A stretch of DNA of 64,000 nucleotides from Sphingomonas sp. JC676 (GTDB lineage Bacteria > Pseudomonadota > Alphaproteobacteria > Sphingomonadales > Sphingomonadaceae). Made by a program: the position numbers and the translations under genes. This document shows, one piece after another, positions 43,557 through 53,738 of the stretch. Positions within the stretch are counted from its first letter, which is position 1, and each line of letters begins with the position of its first letter. The stretch spans positions 248,001 through 312,000 of the forward strand of contig NZ_JACTGR010000006.1 of assembly GCF_014489075.1 (NCBI RefSeq), given 5' to 3'. The notes beneath the pieces are model-generated. The model saw only the letters and a list, made by a program, of their open reading frames with translations. It did not search any database and was not told the DNA's origin.

Positions 43557-44306
43557 ATGAAGGTCCGGATCGCTGCCGCCATGCTTACGGCTGTGTTTTT
43601 TCCTCCGCACGCGCTCGCGCAGAACGGGGTTCGCGCCGCGGCAATCGGCGAGACTGTCTTCCATATCGCAGCAGAAGGGCGCACTCGGACGCGCGCCGAC
43701 GATATCACCTTGATTGTTTCTGTCACTGGGTCCGGCGACACGGCCGAGGCGTCGCGCCGCGCGGCTGCGGCCAAGCTTGAGACGCTTACCAAGGCACTGG
43801 TCGCCGCCGGCGTCGATCGCGGCTCGATAACGGTGTCGAACGTCCGCCAGCCTTTCGGCTTTGTCGGAAACGAAGCGTACGTTTCCGAGAATGTCGAACT
43901 GCCTAACGTGACGATGGACGTCCCCGCGCCTCGCGCCAAACGGTCGTCCGCGATGCTCCAGATCAAATTGTCCGATCCGGCGCGCATCGAGGCGGTGCGA
44001 GCCGTGCTCGATAGCCAGGGCGAAGCGATGTCCTTGCCGCCGTTGTTGTCGCTCAAGAATGACAGCACGGCTCGCCGGGCGGCCGCGACGGACGCGCTGG
44101 CGCGCGCACGTGCGGAGGCGGACATCTATGCGTCGGCGCTGGGCCTGCGCGTGGCCGGCATCGCGCAGCTATCCAATTTCGCGTCGAACCCCGGAGAAGA
44201 TCCGAATTATATTCAGACGATGCTTGCGATGCAGATGGGCGATCCGGACAATGAGGTCGTGACGCGCGCCCGCGTCACCGTCGATTTCATTCTCGCGCCG
44301 CGCTGA
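43557..44306 (+). CDS. SIMPL (DUF541) domain secreted protein
   Basis: 249 residues with a signal peptide (MKVRIAAAMLTAVFFPPHALAQ) and a SIMPL/DUF541 domain: SVTGSGDTAEASRRAAAAKLETLTKALVAAGVDRGSITVSNVRQPFGF and the C-terminal repeat of the fold. These periplasmic proteins are of unclear function and are linked in other bacteria to oxidative stress. GGGGAGGATTGC precedes the ATG at 43557. Confidence 0.83.
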   Translation: MKVRIAAAMLTAVFFPPHALAQNGVRAAAIGETVFHIAAEGRTRTRADDITLIVSVTGSGDTAEASRRAAAAKLETLTKALVAAGVDRGSITVSNVRQPFGFVGNEAYVSENVELPNVTMDVPAPRAKRSSAMLQIKLSDPARIEAVRAVLDSQGEAMSLPPLLSLKNDSTARRAAATDALARARAEADIYASALGLRVAGIAQLSNFASNPGEDPNYIQTMLAMQMGDPDNEVVTRARVTVDFILAPR

Positions 44307-44311
44307 ACCAT

Positions 44312-46132
<1,821 letters not shown>

Positions 46133-46225
46133 CCTACTCGATTTGGGGCGTCGGGCGCGCGGATGCAACGGTTTGCCGGAACGAGCGCGCCCGCGTTTCG
46201 TTCGAGCGTCGGAAGGCAATGGGCG

Positions 46226-46513
46226 ATGGACCAGGTGTTCTACGTGCTGGCGATCATGGGCTGTAGCGACGATTCGCTCGCGTGCAGCCAGGCGCGCGTC
46301 GAGCCGGTGCGCTACACTTCCTATGTCGCCTGCCAGGAGGCCATGCCCGCCGCCCTCCAGCGCAACGCCGACCTTTCCTATCCGGTGATCAGCGCGGCCT
46401 GCCAGCGCCAGGGCAAGCGCATGGTCATCGGGACGCGCCACGCGCACGCCGCGGCGGCTAAAGCTCAGTCGTTGACCGCACCGTGGTGGATCGGCAGCGC
46501 CCAGCGGATCTGA
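46226..46513 (+). CDS. small cysteine-containing protein of unknown function
   Basis: 95 residues, MDQVFYVLAIMGCSDDSLAC..., with four cysteines (two near the N-terminus and two in VACQEAMP and SAACQRQG). I recall similar short conserved proteins in sphingomonads, but no function. GGAAGG precedes the ATG by 9 bases. Its end overlaps the convergent 68-residue gene by 49 bases, so one of the two could be spurious downstream. Confidence 0.65.
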   Translation: MDQVFYVLAIMGCSDDSLACSQARVEPVRYTSYVACQEAMPAALQRNADLSYPVISAACQRQGKRMVIGTRHAHAAAAKAQSLTAPWWIGSAQRI

Positions 46514-46671
46514 TCGCGCAATAATGTCTCGAGCTCTTCGGCGCCGATATTGTGCGCGGCGGCGCGCTTGCGCAGCAGCGTCACCAGCAGCTCCTCGCGC
46601 GAATCGGGGCGGGCCGGCGCGGCGCGGCCCTTGGCGAGGGCCTTTGAAAGCTTGAGCGACAACATGGTCAT
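46465..46671 (-). CDS. short helical protein of unknown function
   Basis: 68 residues, MTMLSLKLSKALAKGRAAP...SREELLVTLLRKRAAAHNIGAEELETLLRDQIRWALP: two amphipathic helices joined by a Pro/Arg linker. Not recognised. Its 3' part overlaps 49 bases of the opposing gene. Placed just before crtB on the same strand, but no Shine-Dalgarno is obvious. Confidence 0.55.
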   Translation of the reverse strand: MTMLSLKLSKALAKGRAAPARPDSREELLVTLLRKRAAAHNIGAEELETLLRDQIRWALPIHHGAVND

Positions 46672-46719
46672 AGGCAATTCTTGCCTAGTGGGTGCTTGCA
46701 GTCCGCTTTCCGAGCAGGG

Positions 46720-47658
46720 TTAACGTGGCCGGGTCCACAAATTTTCTGTTCTCGGCTGAGGCGGATAGAGGCGAACGCGCAGACGCGCCTCGCCGAACGC
46801 GCGCGCGATCCAGCCCAGTTTCGCCCCCGCCGAGGTCGATACCCGCCGGTCCCACGCCGCCGGTCCGCGCGCTTCGACCGCGCGCGCGATATCGCCGTAG
46901 ATCCCAGTCGCCGCGAGCACGGCCCATGCCGATCGGAACCCAAGCGCGGGCGTGCCCCGCCGCGCGCTCGCCTCATAGGCCTCCGCCATCGCGCAGAGCC
47001 GCGCCGCCAGCGCGGCGAGCTTTTCGCGATCCGCCGTCACCGCGTCGGGTGCGATGCCTGCTTCGGCCAGCCAGTCGGCGGGTAGATAGCAGCGCCCTGC
47101 CTCCGCATCCTCGCCCAGGTCGCGCGCGATATTGGCGAGCTGGAAGCCGAGCCCCAGGTCGCAGGCTTGGTCGAGCAGCGCGTCGTCGTCGGGCCGCACG
47201 CCCATCACCACCGCCATCATGCAGCCGACCGCGCCGGCGACATGGTAGCAATAGCGCATCAGATCGGCCTCGCTCGCCGGGCGCCAGCCCGCAGCGTCGA
47301 GCGCGAAGCCTTCGACCACGTCCCAGACCAGCCGCTGCGGTATGCCGGTTTCACCGACCACGATGCGCAGCGCATCGAACGCCGCATCGCCCACCCATTG
47401 CCCGTTCAGCGCCGCCGCGGTCCGCTCGCGGATCCCCGCCAACCGCGCATTGGGATCGGCGACCGGGGTCGTATCATGACCGTGGTCTTGCCCATCGGCG
47501 AGATCGTCGCAGCGCCGGCACCAAGCATAGAGCAGCCAGGCTCGCTCGCGCACCGCCGGCGCGAACAGCCGGCTCGCCGCCGCGAAGCTCTTCGATCCGC
47601 GCGCAATCGATTCGCCCGCCGTGGCGACGATCGCGTCGCGGGCGGGCAGAGCCGTCAC
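46720..47658 (-). CDS. crtB: 15-cis-phytoene synthase
   Basis: Joins two GGPP to phytoene, the first carotenoid step. 312 residues from GTG at 47658. Aspartate-rich sites are CDDLAD (in YAWCRRCDDLADG) and DLGED (in NIARDLGEDAEAGRCYLP); ALDAAGWRPASEADLMRYCYHVAGAVGCMM is family-typical. GAGGA precedes the GTG, which overlaps the LOG stop (GTGA). Last gene of the carotenoid operon. Confidence 0.93.
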   Translation of the reverse strand: MTALPARDAIVATAGESIARGSKSFAAASRLFAPAVRERAWLLYAWCRRCDDLADGQDHGHDTTPVADPNARLAGIRERTAAALNGQWVGDAAFDALRIVVGETGIPQRLVWDVVEGFALDAAGWRPASEADLMRYCYHVAGAVGCMMAVVMGVRPDDDALLDQACDLGLGFQLANIARDLGEDAEAGRCYLPADWLAEAGIAPDAVTADREKLAALAARLCAMAEAYEASARRGTPALGFRSAWAVLAATGIYGDIARAVEARGPAAWDRRVSTSAGAKLGWIARAFGEARLRVRLYPPQPRTENLWTRPR

Positions 47659-48236
47659 AGATCCTCGCGCTTCATCCGGATGATCGGCACGGTCGGTTCG
47701 AAATCGGCCATCCTGGCGAGCAGATCGTCGACGGTGTTCGCCACGATGAGCAGGCTCTGATGCTGGGCCCGTACGAAGCCGACTTTCCCCATATGCTCCC
47801 AGAATTCGATCAGCTTGTCGTAATAGCCGGCAATGTTGAGCAGCCCGATCGGATCGGAATGATAGCCGAGCTGCGCCCAGCTCAGCGCTTCCCACAATTC
47901 GTCCATCGTGCCGGTGCCGCCCGGCAGGTTGATGAAGCCGTCGGCCAGTTCGGTGAAGCGCGCCTTGCGCTCGTGCATCGTGTCGACGACGTGGAGCTCG
48001 GTCAGCCCGCGATGCGCGACTTCGGCGTTGACCAACGCGGTCGGGATCACCCCGATCACTTCGCCGCCAGTCGCTAGCGCCGCATCGGCGACCGCGCCCA
48101 TCAATCCCAGCTTGCCGCCGCCATAGATCACGCCGATGCCACGCGCGGCCAGCGTCCGCCCAACCGTCCGCGCGCTTTCGATATAGACCGGATCGGCCGG
48201 GCTCGCCGACCCGCAATAGACTGCGATACGCTTCAC
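47655..48236 (-). CDS. LOG-family nucleotide phosphoribohydrolase (TIGR00730)
   Basis: 193 residues from GTG at 48236. The Rossmann-like start AVYCGSASPADPVY, GGGKLGLMG, and the diagnostic PGGTGTMDELWE (PGGxGTxxE) define the lysine-decarboxylase-like/LOG family, which cleaves nucleoside 5'-monophosphates to base and ribose 5-phosphate. It sits between crtI and crtB with 4-base overlaps on both sides, so it is translated from the carotenoid mRNA. Its link to carotenoids is unknown. Confidence 0.9.
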   Translation of the reverse strand: MKRIAVYCGSASPADPVYIESARTVGRTLAARGIGVIYGGGKLGLMGAVADAALATGGEVIGVIPTALVNAEVAHRGLTELHVVDTMHERKARFTELADGFINLPGGTGTMDELWEALSWAQLGYHSDPIGLLNIAGYYDKLIEFWEHMGKVGFVRAQHQSLLIVANTVDDLLARMADFEPTVPIIRMKREDL

Positions 48237-49711
48237 TTGGTCTCTCCCAGCATCAGCGCGGCCGTCGCCTTGGCACTGCCGACGACGCCGGGAATGCCGG
48301 CGCCGGGATGTGTGCCCGCACCAACGAAATAGAGGTTGGAAATCGCGTCGTCGCGATTGTGGACGCGGAACCAGGCGCTCTGCGTCAGGATCGGCTCCAG
48401 GCTGAACCCCGAGCCGAGATGCGCGTGGAGATCGTCGCGGAAATCCTTGGGCGCATAGCTGAACTTGGTGACGATGCGCTCGTTCAGGTCCGGGATCAGG
48501 CGCCGCTGCACTTCGGCGAGGATGCGCGCCTCCAAGACCGGCCCGACCTGGTCCCAATCGACCGGGAACTTGCCGAGATGCGGCACCGGCGCCAGCGCAT
48601 AGAAGGCCGCGTGCCCCTCGGGCGCCATACCCGCGTCGGTTGCGCTCGGATGGTGGAGATAGAGCGAGAAGTCCTCGGGCAGCACGCCAGTGTCGAACAG
48701 GTCCGAGAGCAGCCCCTGATAGCGCGGGCCGAACAGGATCGAATGGTGTGGGATGTTGGGGAAATTCCCCTTCACGCCGAAATGCACGACGAACAGCGAT
48801 GGCGAATAGCGCTTCCGGAGCAGGTTGGACGTGGTCCGCTGCGCGCTGCGCGAGCCCTTGAGCAGGTCGCGATAGCTGTGGACGATATCGGCATTGCTCG
48901 CCACCGCATCGACCTGCATCTCGAAGCCGCTTTCGGTCTTCACCCCCGTGACCCGATCGCCCAGCGTGTCGATAGCAGTCACCGGATCGCCCAATCGCAC
49001 CACACCGCCCAGCCGTTCGAAATGCCGGACCATGCCCGCGACCAGCTTGTTGGTGCCGCCCTCGGCCCACCACACGCCGCCGTCGCGCTCGAGCTTGTGG
49101 ATCAGCGCATAGATCGCGCTGGCGGTCATCGGATTGCCGCCGACCAGCAATGTGTGGAACGACAGCGCCTGGCGGAGCTTCTCGTTCTTCACATAGCTGG
49201 AGACCATCGAATAGACCGATCGCCAGGCCTGTTGCCGGATCAGCGCCGGCGCCGCTTTCAGCATCGACTTGAAGTCGAGAAAGGCGACTTGACCGAGCTT
49301 CACATAGCCTTCGCGGTACACGGCCTCCGAATATTTGAGGAAGCGCGCATAGCCGCCGACATCCTCGGGACTCAGCCGCGCGATCTCGGCGTTCAGCACC
49401 GGATCATCGTTCGAATAATCGAAGCGCTCGCCGTCGGGCCAGGACAGGCGGTAGAAGGGCGTCACCGGCACCAGCTTCACGTCTTCGGAAATATCGTGCC
49501 CCGACAGCCGCCACAGCTCGGCCAGCGCCGCGGGATCGGTGATCACGGTGGGGCCGCCATCGAAGGTGAAGCCGTCCTTCTCCCAGAAATAGGCGCGGCC
49601 GCCCGGCTTGTCGCGCGCCTCGATCAGCACGGTGTCGACGCCCGCCGATTGCAGGCGGATGGCGAGCGCGAGCCCGCCAATCCCAGCGCCGATCACCGCG
49701 ACTCGTTTCAT
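48233..49711 (-). CDS. crtI: phytoene desaturase (CrtI type)
   Basis: 492 residues. FAD fold AVIGAGIGGLALAIRLQSAGVDTVLIEARDKPGGRAYFW at the start, DGGPTVITDPAAL, and the C-terminal PEDFSLYLHHP and VGAGTHPGAGIPGVVGSAKATAALM of the carotenoid oxidoreductase family. Converts phytoene to lycopene. Overlaps crtY by 4 bases upstream and LOG by 4 downstream. Confidence 0.96.
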   Translation of the reverse strand: MKRVAVIGAGIGGLALAIRLQSAGVDTVLIEARDKPGGRAYFWEKDGFTFDGGPTVITDPAALAELWRLSGHDISEDVKLVPVTPFYRLSWPDGERFDYSNDDPVLNAEIARLSPEDVGGYARFLKYSEAVYREGYVKLGQVAFLDFKSMLKAAPALIRQQAWRSVYSMVSSYVKNEKLRQALSFHTLLVGGNPMTASAIYALIHKLERDGGVWWAEGGTNKLVAGMVRHFERLGGVVRLGDPVTAIDTLGDRVTGVKTESGFEMQVDAVASNADIVHSYRDLLKGSRSAQRTTSNLLRKRYSPSLFVVHFGVKGNFPNIPHHSILFGPRYQGLLSDLFDTGVLPEDFSLYLHHPSATDAGMAPEGHAAFYALAPVPHLGKFPVDWDQVGPVLEARILAEVQRRLIPDLNERIVTKFSYAPKDFRDDLHAHLGSGFSLEPILTQSAWFRVHNRDDAISNLYFVGAGTHPGAGIPGVVGSAKATAALMLGETK

Positions 49712-50871
49712 GCGATATTTCTCCGCATTGCCTTCATCGCGCGCCCGATCGGCACCGGCGGCTTGCCGCTCAGCACGCGCAGCCGGTCGAACAGCGTCGA
49801 TTGGCCTGCATAGAAGCGTGCGATCAGCCCCGCGTCGAGCCGGTAAAAGCGTTCGAGCACGAGATAGCGCTCGTGCGGGTCGGCGGCGCGGAACAGCATG
49901 GCCGCCAGCATGCGGTAGAAGCGACGGCTGCGCCAGGCATTCCGGGCGGCGTCATGAGTCAGCGTGTGGAGCGCCGCGCCGCTGAGGCTGTGCGCATTGG
50001 CGATCATCGACGCCAGCCGCACCGCATCGGGCAGCGAATAGCCGGTCATCGGGTGGAACAGCCCGGCGCGCATTCCCGCTTTGGCAACGCCGCGCCCGCC
50101 CGAATCCCAATAGGCCTCGAAATCGCCGCCCATCGCGACCGGCAGGCTGCCCGATTCCTCGCGCGTCACCCGATCGACCTGCCAGCCGCGCTCGGCGACA
50201 TAGGCGTCGATCCGCCTGCCGATCTCCTTCGCCTTCAGCTCGGGCGTGTCGCTGTAATAAGTATCCTCGACGAACATCCGCGTCGCCGCGAAGGGCAGGC
50301 AATACGCGAAGCGGTAGCCGTCGAGCTGCTCGATCCTTGCGTCCATTACGACCGGGCGCTCCAGGTCGTGCGGCTCGGCGAGCTCGAGCTCGCGCCCCAG
50401 GAATTTCTGCCAGCCAAGGTCGAGCTTAGAAAGATCGCCGGTGCCACGGCAGTCGATCACGCCATCGGCCTGGACCAGGTCGCCGCCCGAAAGCGCGACC
50501 GCGGTGGGTGTCACGTCGATCGCCTTGCGCCGCATCATCAGCGCCTTTTTGGGGAGCGCCGCGCGCACCAGTCGATCGAACCGCTCGGATTCGATCGAAT
50601 AATAGGGCGCCTTCAGCGTCCGTTCGTGCGCCGGAAAGGCGACATCGTATCCGGTCCAGCCATAGCTGATCAGCGGCGCGGCCAGCCAGCGGTCGGCGGT
50701 GGCGATATCGCTGCCGAAGAACGACCAGAGATGGTTGCCGCCGATCCGCGTCGATCCCTCGATCAGGCGGATGTCGCAATTGGGTTTCTTCTTCTTGAGC
50801 GCCAGGGCGATGAGCCCGCCGGCAAGTCCGCCGCCGACTATGGCGACGTCGCAACTGATGGTGGACGGCAT
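49708..50871 (-). CDS. crtY: lycopene beta-cyclase
   Basis: 387 residues with the start VAIVGGGLAGGLIALALKKKKP, the cyclase signature LLSFFGSD-like region LWSFFGSDIA, and a C-terminal GMRAGLFHPMTGYSLPDAVRLASMIAN that fits bacterial CrtY. Closes both ends of lycopene to beta-carotene in the membrane. First gene of the crtY-crtI-LOG-crtB operon. Confidence 0.94.
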   Translation of the reverse strand: MPSTISCDVAIVGGGLAGGLIALALKKKKPNCDIRLIEGSTRIGGNHLWSFFGSDIATADRWLAAPLISYGWTGYDVAFPAHERTLKAPYYSIESERFDRLVRAALPKKALMMRRKAIDVTPTAVALSGGDLVQADGVIDCRGTGDLSKLDLGWQKFLGRELELAEPHDLERPVVMDARIEQLDGYRFAYCLPFAATRMFVEDTYYSDTPELKAKEIGRRIDAYVAERGWQVDRVTREESGSLPVAMGGDFEAYWDSGGRGVAKAGMRAGLFHPMTGYSLPDAVRLASMIANAHSLSGAALHTLTHDAARNAWRSRRFYRMLAAMLFRAADPHERYLVLERFYRLDAGLIARFYAGQSTLFDRLRVLSGKPPVPIGRAMKAMRRNIA

Positions 50872-51023
50872 TCGACGCCGCCTAGCCCATGCGGCCGGTC
50901 GGGGAAACCCCGCGCGGCGGCGCCGGTCGCCGCTCAGGCTCGGCTCGCGCGAATTGATGCGGGGTTCGGCCTAGCTTCGCGCTATCAGCGCCAGCGGGGC
51001 ATCTGGCCCCCGAAGGACAGGTC

Positions 51024-51149
51024 ATGGCCAAGAGTCAGAAGAAGTCGAACCGCGAAGTGCGAAAGCCCAAGGCGGAGAAGACCAAGACGATCGCCGCCAA
51101 TGCCTCCACCAAGGACAAGCCGGTGAACATGGTGACGATCAAGAGTTGA
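51024..51149 (+). CDS. small basic conserved protein (41 aa)
   Basis: MAKSQKKSNREVRKPKAEK...: 41 residues, 11 or more lysines and arginines, ending NMVTIKS. GAAGGACAGGTC precedes the ATG. This lysine-rich type is common and short in alphaproteobacteria, with no function known; nucleic-acid binding is a guess. PhnA-like gene follows 23 bases later. Confidence 0.75.
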   Translation: MAKSQKKSNREVRKPKAEKTKTIAANASTKDKPVNMVTIKS

Positions 51150-51171
51150 GCATCGCAGCGTTGAGGACCGA

Positions 51172-51480
51172 ATGAGCGGAGAAGAAGACGCGTTCGTCTA
51201 TGACGAGGCGAGCGGCGAATGGATCAGCGCGGCGGAAGCAGCCGCCAAGGCAGGCGCCGAGGGCGCGGTCGAAGTGCGCGACGCGGTGGGCAACCTGCTC
51301 GCCGACGGCGACCAAGTGACGCTGATCAAGGATTTGACCGTCAAGGGTGCGGGCCAGACGCTCAAGCGCGGTACCCTGATCAAGTCGATCCGGCTGACCG
51401 GCGACCGCCAGGAGATCGACTGCAAATATGAAGGCATAAAGGGCCTCGTGCTGCGCGCGGAGTTCGTGAAGAAGCGCTGA
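51172..51480 (+). CDS. PhnA-like (YjdM C-terminal domain) protein
   Basis: 102 residues. The C-terminal half matches PhnA: VRDAVGNLLADGDQVTLIKDLTVKGAGQTLKRGTLIKSIRLTG, then EIDCKYEGIKGLVLRAEFVKKR. The N-terminal zinc ribbon with paired cysteines, seen in the E. coli protein, is absent; instead there is an acidic stretch FVYDEASGEWISAAEAAAK. The family name comes from phosphonate genes, but its role is unproven. Confidence 0.85.
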   Translation: MSGEEDAFVYDEASGEWISAAEAAAKAGAEGAVEVRDAVGNLLADGDQVTLIKDLTVKGAGQTLKRGTLIKSIRLTGDRQEIDCKYEGIKGLVLRAEFVKKR

Positions 51481-51489
51481 GCGCCCGGC

Positions 51490-51639
51490 TCAATGTCGCT
51501 TGAAATATTGCACGTCTTGCTCGTGCTTCTCGGCGGCGGCGCGGGTATCGAAGGTGCCCAGGTTGCGGCGCTTGCCGGTATCCGGGTCCTTCTTGCGCGA
51601 ATAGAGGCGATATTCGCCCGAGGCGAGCTTGCGGATCAT
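51490..51639 (-). CDS. small conserved protein (49 aa) MIRKLASGEYRLYSRK type
   Basis: 49 residues, MIRKLASGEYRLYSRKKDP then TGKRRNLGTFDTRAAAEKHEQDVQYFKRH, a compact sequence I recognise as conserved in many proteobacteria with no assigned function. Highly basic. It converges on the PhnA-like gene 9 bases away. Confidence 0.83.
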   Translation of the reverse strand: MIRKLASGEYRLYSRKKDPDTGKRRNLGTFDTRAAAEKHEQDVQYFKRH

Positions 51640-51671
51640 GCCGGGCAAAACGCCCGAGCATCGGGTGGGTT

Positions 51672-52076
51672 TCAGAAGGCGCCGGTAGCCCGCGCCACGT
51701 CGAGCGTGTCGGCATATTGCTGGAAGCGCGTGACCTTGCCGTCCTCGAGCGTCCAGACATGCACCGCCTGCGGATGCATCGACCGGCCGGTCGCCTTGTT
51801 GACTCCGGCATAGCGGCCGAGCGCGACGACGCGGTCGCCGGCATCGAGCAGGTCGTCCATCTTCACCGCGAACCCGTCCCACTCGCCCACGCACCGTGCG
51901 AAAACGCCGCCCGCTATCGCCTCGGGCCCGACATAGGGATTGCCGTCGGCATAGGGGAAATTCTCGGCCTCGTTCCAGACGATGCCCGCCGCCATCCGCC
52001 CGAGCACGCCCGGCACGTCGCCCATGGCAAAGGCATCATAGATCGCCCGGATCACGGCGACATTCTCGGCCGACAT
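51672..52076 (-). CDS. SnoaL/NTF2-like domain protein
   Basis: 134 residues: NVAVIRAIYDAFAMGDVPGVLGRMAAGIVWNEAENFPYADG is a typical SnoaL-like ketosteroid-isomerase-fold start, and HVWTLEDGKVTRFQQYADT its end strand. Could be a small-molecule isomerase, a hydrolase or a non-catalytic binder. GGAGG lies 5 bases before the ATG at 52076. Confidence 0.82.
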   Translation of the reverse strand: MSAENVAVIRAIYDAFAMGDVPGVLGRMAAGIVWNEAENFPYADGNPYVGPEAIAGGVFARCVGEWDGFAVKMDDLLDAGDRVVALGRYAGVNKATGRSMHPQAVHVWTLEDGKVTRFQQYADTLDVARATGAF

Positions 52077-52154
52077 GGCATCCTCCTCCAAATGCTGTGG
52101 AAGGAGGCTGCACCCATTGCAGGGGGTTGTCACGCGCCAAGCAAGGGCCGCCGG

Positions 52155-52586
52155 TCACTCGCCGGAAGGTACGTGCTCATGCGTCCCGTGGGGGCCGCCG
52201 GTGAAATCGCCGACATTGATCGTGCCGAGCAGCTTGGGCCAGCCGCGCGAGGCGGGCGTGCCGTTGCCGGGCAGCGCGACATCGCCCGCCGGCTCGAACC
52301 CGCCATCGCCGTCCGGATCGGCGAGCACGGTGAAGCGGGTGTCGTATCCGGTACCGCTGGTCGCGACGATCGTCGACATGCCGTTAGTGACCCCGTAGCG
52401 GATCGTGATCGCCCCCTTGGTCCGGGCGTCGACGCGGTTGAGCAGCTGGTGGTCCTTACCCGGCGCCAGCACGAAGCTGACGCTTTCGCCCGGATGCAGC
52501 GTGACGCGTTCCACCGCGGTGCCCGGAGGCGGGGTCTGGGCATAAGCGGCAAGCGGGAGCAACAGGGCGGCGGCAAGGATGCGCAT
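52155..52586 (-). CDS. secreted protein of unknown function
   Basis: 143 residues with a signal peptide (MRILAAALLLPLAAYAQ) and a beta-rich domain; phrases VERVTLHPGESVSFVLAPGKDHQLLNRVDARTKGAITIRYG and FTVLADPDGDGGFEPAGDVALPGNG. It ends in a His-rich GPHGTHEHVPSGE that might bind metal. AGGAGAG precedes the ATG at 52586. Family not recognised. Confidence 0.65.
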   Translation of the reverse strand: MRILAAALLLPLAAYAQTPPPGTAVERVTLHPGESVSFVLAPGKDHQLLNRVDARTKGAITIRYGVTNGMSTIVATSGTGYDTRFTVLADPDGDGGFEPAGDVALPGNGTPASRGWPKLLGTINVGDFTGGPHGTHEHVPSGE

Positions 52587-52738
52587 GGAGGCTCTCCTGA
52601 GACGTTTCGTAATCGGGCAACGCCGGCTGCGGGGCGTTGGTTCAATGCGCACTCGGCTGGGCGCACGCGGGCGCTTAACGCTTCGGCAAGCGGGGCTGCG
52701 CTAGGATGGCGCGGTTCCAATCGCTTAGGGGACGAGCG

Positions 52739-53149
52739 ATGCGCAACTATCTGCTGGCGGGCGGCGTGGTGGGATGCCTGCCGTTCCTGGCCGCCGCCTT
52801 CTCGGTCGCGACGAGCAACAAGGTGCCGGTCAAGGCCCGCATCGCCTCGATCGACCGCACCTGCGAATACACCGCCGTGGTGCGCCACAGCTATGGCGAG
52901 ACGCTCAAGGCCGATTGCAACCTCACCAAGACCTTCGAGGGCATGCGCGACCATGCCAAGGACCGCACCCGCGACCTGAAGGGCAAGGCGAAGGTGACGC
53001 TCTCCTATATGGCCCCGGGCGAGCGATATGAGCGCACCGGCACCATCGAGCTCACCGGCCGCGACGACGAATTCTACACCTATCACTATGGCGACGTGAT
53101 CCAGGTGAAGATCGACAAGGCCGATCCGTCGAAGGTCAGCCGCTACTAG
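52739..53149 (+). CDS. membrane or secreted protein of unknown function
   Basis: 136 residues: one hydrophobic N-terminal segment (YLLAGGVVGCLPFLAAAFSVATS) then a beta-rich domain with two cysteines (RTCEYTAVVRHSYGETLKADCNLT). Could be a signal anchor or uncleaved signal. AGGGGACGAGCG precedes the ATG. No family recognised. Confidence 0.68.
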   Translation: MRNYLLAGGVVGCLPFLAAAFSVATSNKVPVKARIASIDRTCEYTAVVRHSYGETLKADCNLTKTFEGMRDHAKDRTRDLKGKAKVTLSYMAPGERYERTGTIELTGRDDEFYTYHYGDVIQVKIDKADPSKVSRY

Positions 53150-53158
53150 CGGCCCGCT

Positions 53159-53635
53159 TCAAGCCCGCGCGAAGTCCATCGTCCAGTTGGTCTCCCAATT
53201 CTGCCCGCCATCGGCCGAGAGCGCCTGTTCCCAACGCGGCGCATCGCTATCGGTGCGCAGCCACAGGAAGCGCATCCGTACCGGGCGGCCGTCCAGCATG
53301 TCATCGGCGTAGAAGGTCCCGACGCCGTTCTCGAACCGGCCGACGACCGGCACGTCCAGCGCATGCGGCGCGCGGGAGTCCAGCCACCAGATCGCCCAGG
53401 CGCCGCTCGCCGGATCGAACGAGCGGATGGCGATCGCACGGTAGCTGCCGGTGGCGATGTGGAGCAGATTGTCCTCCACATTGCCGTTGCCGCCGAGTAC
53501 CGGGCGCATCTCGCTCGTCCCCTCGAATGCCTCCCAGTCGGTGCAACCCGCCAGCCGCGCCTTGAGCCGGCGATGCGACACGCGCCAGCGGCCGATCTGG
53601 AAATCGAAATCGGGCGAGTGATCGGTGGACGGCAT
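53159..53635 (-). CDS. DUF1579-like protein
   Basis: 158 residues without a signal peptide. FDFQIGRWRVSHRRLKARLAGCTDWEAFEGTSEMRPVLGGNGNVEDNLLHIATGSYRAIAIRSFDPASG fits small beta-barrel proteins of the DUF1579 type, often found next to metabolic genes, function unknown. The upstream end is opposed to the EEP gene start. ATG at 53635 has AGGGAAT upstream. Confidence 0.7.
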   Translation of the reverse strand: MPSTDHSPDFDFQIGRWRVSHRRLKARLAGCTDWEAFEGTSEMRPVLGGNGNVEDNLLHIATGSYRAIAIRSFDPASGAWAIWWLDSRAPHALDVPVVGRFENGVGTFYADDMLDGRPVRMRFLWLRTDSDAPRWEQALSADGGQNWETNWTMDFARA

Positions 53636-53738
53636 GCAAAATTCCCTGGAATGGATGCGCGGAACGTTCACTTTACGTTCCATGCTTGTCAAGTGCGCGA
53701 TCCTTGGAGATCGCGCGGCCAGCATTTACCAAGCGCCC

